Origin: Deltaproteobacteria bacterium
GTDB taxonomy: Bacteria > Myxococcota_A > Polyangia > JACPQR01
DNA: 52,115 bases
Direction of reading: 5' to 3'
Assembly (NCBI GenBank): GCA_016190375.1
Contig: JACPQR010000012.1
Span: forward strand, 1-52,115
The notes beneath the pieces are model-generated. The model saw only the letters and a program-made list of their open reading frames with translations. It was not told the DNA's origin and searched no databases. Below, piece after piece: positions 36,805 to 44,788 of the stretch (position 1 is its first letter; the number at the start of each line of letters is the position of its first letter). Both the position numbers and the translations under genes were made by a program.

Positions 36805-38505
36805 GTGCGCGACCGCACGGGCGACGTCCTCGACGGCAAGTACCGTCTGGTCCGGCTCCTCGGGGCAGGGGGCATGGGGAGCGTCTACGAGGCCGAGCAC
36901 CTGCTCATCGGCAAGCGGCTCGCCGTGAAGTTCCTGCACGCCGAGTTCGCGGAGAGCAGCGAGGCGGTCAGGCGCTTCCAGCAGGAGGCGCGGGCCGCGG
37001 CGGCGGCGGGCCACCGGGGGATCGTGGACATCCACGACCTCGGCTGCGCGCCGGACGGGGCGCCCTACCTGGTCATGGAGCTCCTCGACGGCGAGAGCCT
37101 GGGGGAGCTCCTCGCCCGCGAACGGCCGATCTCCGTCAGCCTGGCGGCCGCGGTAGCGATCGGGGCGCTGTCGGCCCTCGCCGCGGCGCACCGCAAGGGG
37201 ATCGTCCACCGCGACATCAAGCCGGACAACATCTTCCTGGAGCGGACGCTGGACGACCGGCCCCTGGTGAAGCTCCTCGACTTCGGCGTGTCGAAGATGT
37301 CGAGCATGGGTGTCACCGCGATGACGAGGGCCGGCGTCGCGCTCGGAACGCCGCACTACATGGCGCCCGAACAGGCCCGCGGCTCCTCCGACCTCGACGC
37401 GCGGGTCGACATCTACGCGATGGGGGTGATCCTGTACGAGGCGCTGACGGGTGTCGTGCCGTTCGACGCGCCGAACTACAACGCCCTTATGGTGCGGGTC
37501 ATCACGGACGAGCCGCAGCGTCCTCGCGAGAAGAGGGCGGACCTGCCCGAGACGCTGGAGGCGCTGATCTTGCGGGCTATCGCGAAGAAGCCCGAGGACC
37601 GATTCCGGCGAGCCGAGGACATGATCGAGGCGCTCTTGCCTTTCTCGGAGGGCAGCGAGCACGTCCCGGGGATCGCGCGCCGGGGCACGCCTTCCCGTCC
37701 GGCATTCACGCCGCCGCAGGTGGACGTCGTCGCTCCGACGATCGCGACGGGTGAGGGAGTCGCTCCGAATGAAGCGGCCACGGGGGCCACGATCTCCTCC
37801 GAGGTGGCTGCGTTCCCCGCGGCGGCGACGATCTCCTCCGAGATCGCCGCGGCCCAGGCGTCACCTGCGCCGGCGATCTCCAGGAGCGGGGACACCCTCA
37901 CTCCTCAGTCCTGGTCCAAGGACGCGCCCGAGGTGCCGGTCGGGAAGAACCGGCTGGCGCTGGTCGCCGTCGGAGCGGTCCTGGTCGTTGCGGTTGGCGT
38001 GGGCGGCATATGGCTCTCGAGTGGCGGCGACGCTCCCGTGGTGGAGGCTCGCTGGAGCCCGCCGGTCCCGGCGGTTCCGGAAGCGACCTGGGGAGCGGGC
38101 CGGCAGGGCGCGCAGGGAACCGGCGGCACGGCGGCGACCGCGCCGGGCGCCCAGACGCCGAGCGCTCCGGGCGCTGGTCACGCGGGGGCGGCCGCTGGTC
38201 CGGCGGCGAGCGGCGCGGGCGCCACGACCCCGCCGGACTCGGTGAGGATCGCGCTCGAGGGTCTGCCCCCGAACGCGCGGGTATTCCTCGACGACGCTCG
38301 CATCTCGGAGTTTCCGATTCCCCTCGCGCGGCGGGACGTCCTGATGAAGCTGCGAGTCGAGGCGGACGGGTACGCGCCCTTCTCCCAGATGGTACGGCCC
38401 GACCAGGACCGGACCGTGGTCGTGTCCATGCGCCGCAGACCGGCAGGCGGCCGCCACGGGGGCGGCGGCGGCGTCTTCAGAGACACCTCGGAGTTCGACA
38501 GATGA
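36805..38505 (+). CDS. Ser/Thr protein kinase with C-terminal PEGA-like domain
   Basis: A 566-aa membrane kinase with a GTG start 20 bp after the thiolase stop. The kinase domain (about 10-280) has GAGGMGSV (20-27), Lys42, HRD (135-137), DFG (Asp159) and APE (187-189). A Thr/Ala/Ser-rich linker contains two similar TISSEVAAF / TISSEIAAA segments that could be phosphorylation sites. One transmembrane helix (about 382-404) precedes a Gly/Ala-rich linker and a PEGA-like domain (about 478-545, LPPNARVFLDDARISEFP). Its last codons overlap the ATG of the TPR/PEGA gene, so the two are coupled. It may report on an envelope ligand to the beta-oxidation genes, but only proximity supports this. Confidence 0.88.
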   Translation: MRDRTGDVLDGKYRLVRLLGAGGMGSVYEAEHLLIGKRLAVKFLHAEFAESSEAVRRFQQEARAAAAAGHRGIVDIHDLGCAPDGAPYLVMELLDGESLGELLARERPISVSLAAAVAIGALSALAAAHRKGIVHRDIKPDNIFLERTLDDRPLVKLLDFGVSKMSSMGVTAMTRAGVALGTPHYMAPEQARGSSDLDARVDIYAMGVILYEALTGVVPFDAPNYNALMVRVITDEPQRPREKRADLPETLEALILRAIAKKPEDRFRRAEDMIEALLPFSEGSEHVPGIARRGTPSRPAFTPPQVDVVAPTIATGEGVAPNEAATGATISSEVAAFPAAATISSEIAAAQASPAPAISRSGDTLTPQSWSKDAPEVPVGKNRLALVAVGAVLVVAVGVGGIWLSSGGDAPVVEARWSPPVPAVPEATWGAGRQGAQGTGGTAATAPGAQTPSAPGAGHAGAAAGPAASGAGATTPPDSVRIALEGLPPNARVFLDDARISEFPIPLARRDVLMKLRVEADGYAPFSQMVRPDQDRTVVVSMRRRPAGGRHGGGGGVFRDTSEFDR

Positions 38506-39515
38506 TGCGCACTCTATCTTTCGTCCTCGTCCTCGTCGTGGCGCCCGCCGCCTTCGCCCAATCAGGCGATGGCGAGGCCGCGCGCGCGGCATTCGCGCGC
38601 GGCGTGGAGCACATGGACGCAGGTCGCTGGCAGCAGGCGCTCGACGCCTTCCAGGAGTCGATCGCGGCGAAGCCCACGCAGGTCGCGATGCTGAACGCCG
38701 GCCGTTGCCTGGAGAGCCTCCATCGCCCGCGCGAGGCGCTGGCGATCTACGAGCGCTTCCTCGCGAACTTCGGCTCCGAGGCGACCGCGCAGCGCCGTGC
38801 CCTGGCGGAGGCGCGGATCACCGAGCTTCGAGCGGCGATGGGCGGCGTGCGGATCGTCGTGAACCGCGCGGGTGCAGACGTGTCCGTCGACGGCGAGTCG
38901 CTCGGCCGCTCTCCGATCGCGGAGGCGGTCATGTTGCCGGCCGGCAGGCATGCCGTGGAGGCGCGGCTGGCCGGCGTTCCCGTGGCTACCGCCGCGGTCA
39001 CGGTTCGCGCCGGGGAGAACACGGAGGTGACCCTGACGCTCCAGGCGCCTGCGAGCGAGGCAGCTCACCAGCCCGAGCCGGATTCGCCGCCCGTCGGGCC
39101 GGATGGCGATTCTCGAGGCTCGGACAGGCCCGACCCCGATCCGTTCCCCCCGCCGGGCCCGGAGGTCGATCGCACCGGGCTCGCACCGATGTGGTTCTGG
39201 GGCGCGGCCGGCCTCGCAGCGGCGGGCGCCGTCGCGACCGGCGTCCTCGGCGCGCTCGTGATCGTCAAGAACGACGAGTACGAGTCGAGCTCTCCGCGGA
39301 CGGTCGAGGATCGGGAGGCGGGCAAGGATCTCGTTCTGATGACCGACGTCGCGCTGGGCGTCACGCTCGCCGCCGCGGTCGGCGCGGTGATCCTGTTCAC
39401 GCAGACGGACTTCGGAGCTGGCGCGGGGTCGAGCGAGGAGCGGGCCACCACGCCTCGCTTCGGCCTGTCGGTCGGCTCGGGCTTCTCTGGATTCTCGGTC
39501 GGGGCGACGTTCTGA
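38502..39515 (+). CDS. Exported TPR and PEGA protein with two transmembrane helices
   Basis: A 337-aa envelope protein translated from an ATG that overlaps the kinase stop. Residues 1-19 form a signal peptide (ending AFAQ). TPR-like helices occupy about 20-110 (ARGVEHMDAGRWQQALDAFQ, NAGRCLESLHRPREALAIYE). A PEGA domain lies at about 115-170 (VRIVVNRAGADVSVDGESLG, then LPAGRHAVEARL). After a Pro/Asp linker come two hydrophobic helices (about 228-247 and 285-303). This arrangement resembles myxobacterial proteins encoded next to STPKs; it may relay or localise the kinase signal. Its TGA overlaps the start of the next lipoprotein gene (TGATG). Confidence 0.83.
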   Translation: MMRTLSFVLVLVVAPAAFAQSGDGEAARAAFARGVEHMDAGRWQQALDAFQESIAAKPTQVAMLNAGRCLESLHRPREALAIYERFLANFGSEATAQRRALAEARITELRAAMGGVRIVVNRAGADVSVDGESLGRSPIAEAVMLPAGRHAVEARLAGVPVATAAVTVRAGENTEVTLTLQAPASEAAHQPEPDSPPVGPDGDSRGSDRPDPDPFPPPGPEVDRTGLAPMWFWGAAGLAAAGAVATGVLGALVIVKNDEYESSSPRTVEDREAGKDLVLMTDVALGVTLAAAVGAVILFTQTDFGAGAGSSEERATTPRFGLSVGSGFSGFSVGATF

Positions 39516-40377
39516 TGATGCGGCCGCTGGCCGCCCCCCTCCTGGCGCTGGCGTCGGGCGGTTGCTCGCTGCTCGGCTTCTTCGAAGCGGCACCCACCGA
39601 GTGCGAAGGTGCCGGCTGCGCTGACGGCGACGCCGACTCCGACACGGACGCGGACTCGGACTCGGATGCGGACTGCCTTCCCGAGGACCTCGATTGCGAC
39701 GGCTGGCTCGAGCCCGAGGATTGCTGGGAGGGCATTGCAGCCTACCATCCGGGCGCCTCGGACCCTCCGGGCGACGGGCAGGATTCGAACTGCGACGGCG
39801 TGGACGGGGTCGATGCCGACGGCGACGGGTGGCGAGTCGGAGGGGACTGCGACGACGAAGATCCCGAGGTTCACCCTGGCGCGATCGACGAGCCCCGCTG
39901 GACCGTCGTCCCGATAGACGCCACCGTCGGCGCCACGGCCACGAACGCCTCGATCGCGTTCGACCCGGAAGACGGCGCGCACGTCAGCTACCTGTCCAGG
40001 ACGAGCGACTCGAGGTCGGTCATGTACGCGAATCGTCCGGCCGTTGGGCAATGGGCGGCCCCCGTCGAGATCGACGACTCCGTGGGCACGGAGACCGAGA
40101 CCTCGCTGTCAGTGCGCGGCTCTCCGGCCGTCGCCTACACCGACGCCGGGGGGGCGCTGCAGATCGCCCTCGACGAGGGAGACTGGGCTGCGGCTTCCGT
40201 TGCTCCGGGGACTGCTCGGCTTCCTTCTGCTTCTGCCCGAACGACCTGCTCGTCCCCTGCTACGGGGAGGCGGAGATCTGCGTCGACATCCGGTCGGACG
40301 AGGCGCACTGTGGCGACTGCGATACTGCGTGTGGACCAGGTTGCGCCTGTGCCGACGGGAACTGCATATGCGCGTAG
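39515..40377 (+). pseudogene. Frameshifted lipoprotein: Asp-rich linker, propeller-like and Cys-rich parts
   Basis: Translation from the ATG at 39515, overlapping the previous stop, gives a lipobox GGC (Cys17), a short Asp-Ser/Ala tract (37-53), MopE-like motifs (CDGVDGVDADGDGW) and strands recalling a repeated beta-propeller (HVSYLSRTSDSRSVMYAN, then AVAYTDAGGALQIALDEGDW). After that the frame becomes Arg/Ser-rich and stops at 40450. In the +1 frame a clean Cys-rich end follows (CSGDCSASFCFCPNDLL, then CGDCDTACGPGCACADG) and stops at 40377. Adding one G to the GGG at 40185-40187 would join the two parts as DWGCGFRC. The gene is therefore either frameshifted in the organism or carries an indel error. 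A corrected product would be about 287 aa. Confidence 0.7.
39623..39673 (+). repeat. Short Asp-Ser/Ala dipeptide-coding tract
   Basis: Seventeen codons alternate Asp with Gly, Ala, Ser or Thr, the same hexamer style as the longer tracts elsewhere. It links the lipid anchor to the MopE-like motif in the frameshifted lipoprotein. Confidence 0.8.
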
Positions 40378-40641
40378 CGAGACAGCTCCGCCGGTGAGCC
40401 GCCCGAGCCGGGGTGGTCATTCGTGGCGAGGTTCGCTGCCATCGGCGTGAACATCGCCGAGTGAACGTGTCGGCCCGTCCCCGCCGCCCTGCCGGGTGCC
40501 ACGCGAACCGACTACTCGGAGAGCCACCACCGATCTCCTGCAGAGCCGTAGCGGCTCTGGCCGACCGACCGATCGACGAAAACCACGTGACATACCGGGT
40601 TACGGGTGTCCGGTACGGGGGTTGCTCTCGCCCCCAGCCGA
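40378..40641. other. Intergenic region upstream of the redoxin lipoprotein
   Basis: These 264 bp contain no convincing gene. They hold a perfect hairpin at 40541-40559 (listed separately) and TACCGG...CCGGTA inverted repeats near the downstream start. A promoter for the lipoprotein gene at 40642 probably lies here. No strong ribosome binding site is visible before its ATG. Confidence 0.5.
40541..40559. terminator. Perfect 8-bp hairpin
   Basis: CAGAGCCG (40541-40548), loop TAG, CGGCTCTG (40552-40559). It lies 164 bp after the frameshifted lipoprotein stop and 82 bp before the redoxin gene. It could be a terminator or a leader hairpin. There is no T-run. Confidence 0.4.
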
Positions 40642-41457
40642 ATGAGGCGAATGGCGGTCGCATTTTCTCTCGCGGTCCTGGGCCTCGGGTGCCTGGACGG
40701 GCGGGGGACCATCCTCGTCGAGGGCGGCGCTCCCGGCGACCCGGAGCGGCCGGGCAGGCCCGGCGAGGATCCCGACGGGGTCGGGGGCGACGGGGACTCA
40801 GACATCGACATCGGCGCGGACGCGGACGCGGATGCCGACTCGGACTCCGATTCCGACACCGACACGGACTCCGACACGGACACGGACGCGGACTCGGATT
40901 CGGACACGGATTCGGACGCCGACTCCGATGGCGACGCGGATGCCCCCGATGCCTGCGACTGGCCGGACGGTCCGTACGGGCCCTTCGAGGGCGACCAGCT
41001 CGCCGACTTCCCCCGGGCGCTGCCCGAGTGCGGCGGCGGAGCGGAGAAGACGCTCGCAGACTACTGCGACTCGCCCGCGATCGTCCTTCACTTCAACTCA
41101 CCTGGCTGAGGTACCTGCGTGGAGCGGGCCAGGTGGCTCGAGAACAGCATCGCAAACGAGTACGGGGCCGACGGGGTGGTCGTCCTCAACGTGCTCGATC
41201 ACAACGCCTACTGGGGCCCACCCTCCGACGCCGATTGCAGCGATTGGAGGGCCGAGGCCGGTCTGAGTGACACCGTCGTACTGCGCGAGGTCGGGGACAT
41301 CTACAGTGGCGAGGCGACGACCGCTGCGTCCTACGACGGTGATCACTACATGCTGCTGCTCCTGGACGTGGACAGGAGGGTGCGCATCCGGTGGGGACAG
41401 TTCTGGAACGAAGGAGACCTCGCGCCAACCATAGATGACATCCTGGCGGGCAGGTAG
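40642..41457 (+). CDS. Putative selenocysteine-containing redoxin lipoprotein
   Basis: Read with the TGA at 41107-41109 as selenocysteine, this is a 271-residue lipoprotein. The ATG at 40642 gives a signal peptide with lipobox LGC (Cys17). Residues 50-100 are an Asp-Ser/Ala/Thr linker. The segment DGPYGPFEGDQLADFP resembles the N-terminal edge of redoxin lipoproteins. Then AIVLHFNSPG, the TGA, and GTCVERARWLENSIANEYG follow; the TGA falls exactly where the first Cys of a thioredoxin-like CxxC is expected (U156-G-T-C159). The fold continues in frame with VVVLNVLDHNAYW and LLLLDVDRRVRIRWG, ending at TAG 41457. A nonsense mutation would not explain the intact downstream coding region. Sec-bearing thiol oxidoreductases are well known in deltaproteobacteria. 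The gene overlaps the barrel gene at 41435. SelA, SelB, SelD and tRNA-Sec are outside the window. Confidence 0.78.
40789..40941 (+). repeat. Asp-Ser/Ala/Thr dipeptide-coding hexamer tract
   Basis: Fifty-one codons alternate Asp with Ser, Thr, Ala and, at the start and end, Ile or Gly. It joins the lipid anchor to the redoxin domain and could hold the domain away from the membrane. Confidence 0.88.
41122..41139 (+). promoter_or_regulatory. Candidate bacterial SECIS hairpin
   Basis: GAGC (41122-41125), a 10-base loop beginning GG (41126-41135) and GCTC (41136-41139) lie 12 bases after the in-frame TGA. The apical loop begins at +17 and has G in its first positions, which fits the loose consensus for bacterial SECIS elements. 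The stem is only 4 bp, and an alternative hairpin (41113-41117 with 41130-41134) competes. It needs to be folded computationally. Confidence 0.4.
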
Positions 41458-43078
41458 CGTCGTCACCGCCATGGCGGTCATGCTCGCGCGCCCGGCCGGC
41501 GCGGACGAGCTCCCTTTCGTCCAGGCCCCGGCTCACGCATCCTTCCAATCGGCGACGTGGCTCGAGAGCCACGACGACCGCGACGCCTACGAGGGCAACG
41601 AGCCGCGGCGCGGGATCGAGGCCATCGGCCGCATGGACCTCCGCCTGACGAGCGCCGACTGGATGCTCACCACCGTCGGCACCGGCTTCGGCCGCCTCAC
41701 CGCGCGCGACGATCCGGCCCGCGAGGACGTGGTCGACCTGGAGGAGGCGTCGCTGGCGGGTCCCGTGACCTCGAGCCTGAGGGTGCTCGCCGGCGACCAT
41801 CGACCGCGCTTCGGTCGGGGGCTGGTGCTCGACTTCACGTCGGGCGGCGGCGGCTGCCACGGTGGCGGCTCGCCGATGTCGCTGCGCGGGGGACGCGTCG
41901 ATCTCGATGCCGGGCCGACGAAGCTCACGGCGCTCGGCGGTCTGGTTCACCTCCCGCCGCTCGATCCCGCGACCGAGCTCGTGCTCGAAGAGCGCGAGGA
42001 CGCGATCGGCGGCGCCCGCGTCGAGGTCCATCCCTCGGCCCGGACCACCTTCTCCCTGAGCTACGCCGCCGCGACGCTCGAGCCCCCCGAGGGATCGAGC
42101 TCCGCGGGGGAGCAGATCGCCGGCTTCGCTGCGGAGCTCGATCCGCCAGGCGCCGGCCTGGGCCTGTACGCGGAAGCGGCCTACTCGACGCTGACCGTCG
42201 ACGCGCGCCCGCAGCCGGGGACGGCGATCTACCTCGCGGCGGACTACACGGTGGGCCCCGTCACCATCATGCTCGAGGGCAAGGACTACAACCGATTCAA
42301 GTTCACGACGATCGCGCCTACCTTCATCCCTCCGGAAGGAGCGGTCCCCCCGGCTGGCGGATGGCCGATGGCGCCGGTCTTGCGCTACAACGCCCCGCCG
42401 ACGCTCGAGCGCATGGGAGAGCTCCTTCCGGCCGACGAGAACACGCTCGGCGGGCGCGGCACGCTCACCTTGCGCGTCTCGCGCGAGGTGACGGTCGACG
42501 TGGCCTACGTGAAGCAGTTCTACTTCCACGCCCGTGGCGATGAGCCGAGGGCCGGGGAGAACGGGTACTTCAGCCGCGGGCTCGAGGGCCAGCACGTCTA
42601 CGGCGAGCTCCGCCTCAACCTGCGATCCGGAGTGGACATGTCGGCTGGAGGCGGGGTGAGCGGGAACGTCGAGGTGGAGAGCGGCAACCAGCACGCCTAC
42701 GCCCGTCATGCCGACGCACGCGCCGAGATCCCCATCTACAGGGGCTGGTCTGCGGCCGGCGTCGGAGAGTGGCGCGAGCGCCTGTACGTGGGCGATCAGG
42801 CGACGATCGGCGCGGTGGGGCTCTCCGTGCGGTCGCCTCACGGCATCTCGGTCGGCGGCAGGTACGAGTACACGGACGAGTTCAAGGACTGGGACCAGGA
42901 CGATCAAGTCGTCCCTCGACGTCACTTCTTCTCGCTGGACGGCAAGGTGCCCTTCGGTCCCCACGAGGCATTTGCGGTCATCGGGAGCACGGCGGGCGGG
43001 CTGCGCTGCCTCGACGGCGCTTGTCGCATCGTGCCCCCCTTCCACGGCTTCCGTGTCGGGGCGAGACTGAGGTTCTAG
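41435..43078 (+). CDS. Predicted outer-membrane beta-barrel protein
   Basis: A 547-aa envelope protein. Its first 23 bases overlap the end of the redoxin gene. A signal peptide (about 1-24, ending AGADE) is followed by alternating amphipathic strands, such as FQSATWLESHDDRD and ELRLNLRSGVDMSAGGGVSG, and the last residue is Phe (GARLRF), the usual C-terminal signal for outer-membrane insertion. A Cys in GGGGCHGGGSP is notable and may be a substrate for, or be affected by, the neighbouring redoxin. The pattern resembles the DUF6029-type outer-membrane protein of Bacteroidetes and related groups, but I am not certain of that family. Possible role: a partner of the redoxin in the envelope. The next gene starts at the base after its stop. 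Confidence 0.75.
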   Translation: MTSWRAGSVVTAMAVMLARPAGADELPFVQAPAHASFQSATWLESHDDRDAYEGNEPRRGIEAIGRMDLRLTSADWMLTTVGTGFGRLTARDDPAREDVVDLEEASLAGPVTSSLRVLAGDHRPRFGRGLVLDFTSGGGGCHGGGSPMSLRGGRVDLDAGPTKLTALGGLVHLPPLDPATELVLEEREDAIGGARVEVHPSARTTFSLSYAAATLEPPEGSSSAGEQIAGFAAELDPPGAGLGLYAEAAYSTLTVDARPQPGTAIYLAADYTVGPVTIMLEGKDYNRFKFTTIAPTFIPPEGAVPPAGGWPMAPVLRYNAPPTLERMGELLPADENTLGGRGTLTLRVSREVTVDVAYVKQFYFHARGDEPRAGENGYFSRGLEGQHVYGELRLNLRSGVDMSAGGGVSGNVEVESGNQHAYARHADARAEIPIYRGWSAAGVGEWRERLYVGDQATIGAVGLSVRSPHGISVGGRYEYTDEFKDWDQDDQVVPRRHFFSLDGKVPFGPHEAFAVIGSTAGGLRCLDGACRIVPPFHGFRVGARLRF

Positions 43079-44746
43079 ATGATGCAGGCTCGTCTCCTTC
43101 TGTCGGCCGTGTTCTTCGTCGGGGCGTCCTTCCTGGACGTCGGGCGGGCGGAGGCGCAGGCGCTGCCGGCCGACGACGAGGTGGTCCTGCCGACTGCTCG
43201 CCCGGCTCGCGCCCCTACGAAGGCCGCCGCACCTCGGTCGCGGCCGCAGGCGCGAAGGCGACGGCCGCCGCGGTCCTCCGAGGCTCGACCGCCGGCGCCC
43301 GAGCCGACGGTCGACGAGCCCCGCGCGACGACACCGCCGGCCCTCACGCCGACTCGGCCGCCGGGTGAGATCGTGCGCACCTTGGTCCTGCCAGCCGCGC
43401 CGCGCAGCGACTCACCCGCGGCGCCCGCCGTCGCGCCGATCTCGTGCATCTTCGAGGAGGAAGAGCCTCCCGAGGGGTTTCCGACGCACGGCGCGTGGGT
43501 CCGTCGCAAGAACCAGTTCATCGTGAGCTGCGAGCGCGAGAGGACCAGGCGGGCCGCGGAGGCTCGGCGGCTTCGCGAGGAGGAGGAACGTCGCAGGGTC
43601 GAGGAGGCCAGGCGCCGAGCCGAGGAGGACGCGAGCCGTCGCGAGCTCGCCGAGGCGGAGGCGAGGGCCAGGCGCGAAGCGGAGGAGCGAGCTCGTCTCG
43701 ATGCGGAGCGACGCCAGCGGGAGGACGCCGAGCGGCGCCTGCGAGAGGAGGACATGATCCGCCGCGAACAGGCCCAGTACCGTGCGCGCCGCGAGGCGGA
43801 GCTACGCGAGGAACAGGAGCGCGAGGCGCCACGAAACGAGCGCGCCGCCGAGCCGGTGGAAACGGGCGCCCAAGGGGCACCCGAGGAGGGTGACGCGGCG
43901 CTGCGCCTCGAGGCGGAGCTCGACCGCCAGGAGGCCGAGGAGCGCCGCGAAGAGGACGAGACGGCGCGGCGCGCGGCCGATGTGCGGGCGCGGCGGAGCG
44001 CTCGCGAGGACCGCCGCCGCCGCGGGCGAACCGAGGAGCGGGCGCCCCGGCCGTTGCCGCCGGCCATCTTCGAGATCGAAGCCGGGCTGTCGGCGACGAC
44101 GAGATCGCAGGTCCTCGACGACACGGGCGGCTCGACGGTCCGCTTCGGGCTGACGCCCTTCGCCAGCGCCATCGGCACGCTCAGGCTCACTCCTCTCGCC
44201 CGTCTCGGCAAGGGCCCGACCGGCCTGGGCGTCGAGGGCACCTACGATCGCGCGCTGCGGATGGAGGCATCGCTCGACGGAAAGGCCCTCGCCGCTGCGG
44301 CCGATCACCTCGCCGTCATGGGCCTGTACGATTTCCGGCTCCCCGGCGGAGTCGTGCTGGAGCCCAGGCTCGGCTACGACCTCGCGCGCTTCGAGCTGGA
44401 GCCGAACGAGACCCTGGCCGGTATCGTCTACGAGAGCATCGCCTTCGCCGTGCTCGCGCGCATCCCGGTCTTGGGCGAGAAGCTCCGGGTCCGGTTCGGC
44501 GCGACGATGTACTTCCTAATCGGGCTGGGCGAGGCGGCGGCGCGCTACGGCCAGTCCGGCAGCGCGAGCGGCTTCCAGGTCGAAGGCGGGCTCGAGGGGA
44601 CGGTCTCGGGCCACTTCGGGTACTTCGCGCTCCTCGAGCACACCTCGTACACCGCGACCTTCCGCGGCGCCGCGGACAGTGACGTCGAGACCACGAGCGA
44701 GGACGGCATCACGACGGGCCTGTGCGGCGCGCGGGCGAGCTTCTGA
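43079..44746 (+). CDS. Coiled-coil exported protein with C-terminal barrel-like domain
   Basis: A 555-aa exported protein starting immediately after the previous stop. A signal peptide (about 1-27) is followed by a Pro/Arg-rich region and a segment with two Cys (ISCIFEEEEP and FIVSCERER). Residues about 155-325 are a highly charged Arg/Glu helix, predicted coiled coil (RRLREEEERRRVEEARRRAE). The last 220 residues alternate amphipathic strands (FEIEAGLSATTRSQVLDD, LEPRLGYDLARFELEPNE) and end in Phe, like a small outer-membrane barrel. The coiled coil could span the periplasm or bind peptidoglycan. Function is unknown. It ends the three-gene set begun by the redoxin. Confidence 0.78.
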   Translation: MMQARLLLSAVFFVGASFLDVGRAEAQALPADDEVVLPTARPARAPTKAAAPRSRPQARRRRPPRSSEARPPAPEPTVDEPRATTPPALTPTRPPGEIVRTLVLPAAPRSDSPAAPAVAPISCIFEEEEPPEGFPTHGAWVRRKNQFIVSCERERTRRAAEARRLREEEERRRVEEARRRAEEDASRRELAEAEARARREAEERARLDAERRQREDAERRLREEDMIRREQAQYRARREAELREEQEREAPRNERAAEPVETGAQGAPEEGDAALRLEAELDRQEAEERREEDETARRAADVRARRSAREDRRRRGRTEERAPRPLPPAIFEIEAGLSATTRSQVLDDTGGSTVRFGLTPFASAIGTLRLTPLARLGKGPTGLGVEGTYDRALRMEASLDGKALAAAADHLAVMGLYDFRLPGGVVLEPRLGYDLARFELEPNETLAGIVYESIAFAVLARIPVLGEKLRVRFGATMYFLIGLGEAAARYGQSGSASGFQVEGGLEGTVSGHFGYFALLEHTSYTATFRGAADSDVETTSEDGITTGLCGARASF

Positions 44747-44755
44747 AGCTCCAGT

Positions 44756-44772
44756 GGCTTACCGGGTAAGCC
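44756..44772. terminator. Hairpin between convergent genes
   Basis: GGCTTAC (44756-44762), loop CGG, GTAAGCC (44766-44772): a perfect 7-bp stem between the barrel gene stop (44746) and the histidine kinase stop (44789). It is placed to end transcription from both sides, though no T-run is present. Confidence 0.5.
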
Positions 44773-44788
44773 GGTGCTACGAGGCTGA

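Noticed and set aside
40606..40641. Upstream GTG start for the redoxin lipoprotein
   Set aside because: It would add a non-hydrophobic leader ahead of the signal peptide; the ATG at 40642 fits the lipobox distance.
41107..41109. TGA as an ordinary stop or pseudogene mutation
   Set aside because: Not fully excluded, but the position at the CxxC first Cys and the intact downstream frame make selenocysteine the better reading.
41186..43045. Minus-strand frame opposite the barrel gene
   Set aside because: Arg-rich shadow; the barrel gene has a signal peptide and a C-terminal Phe.
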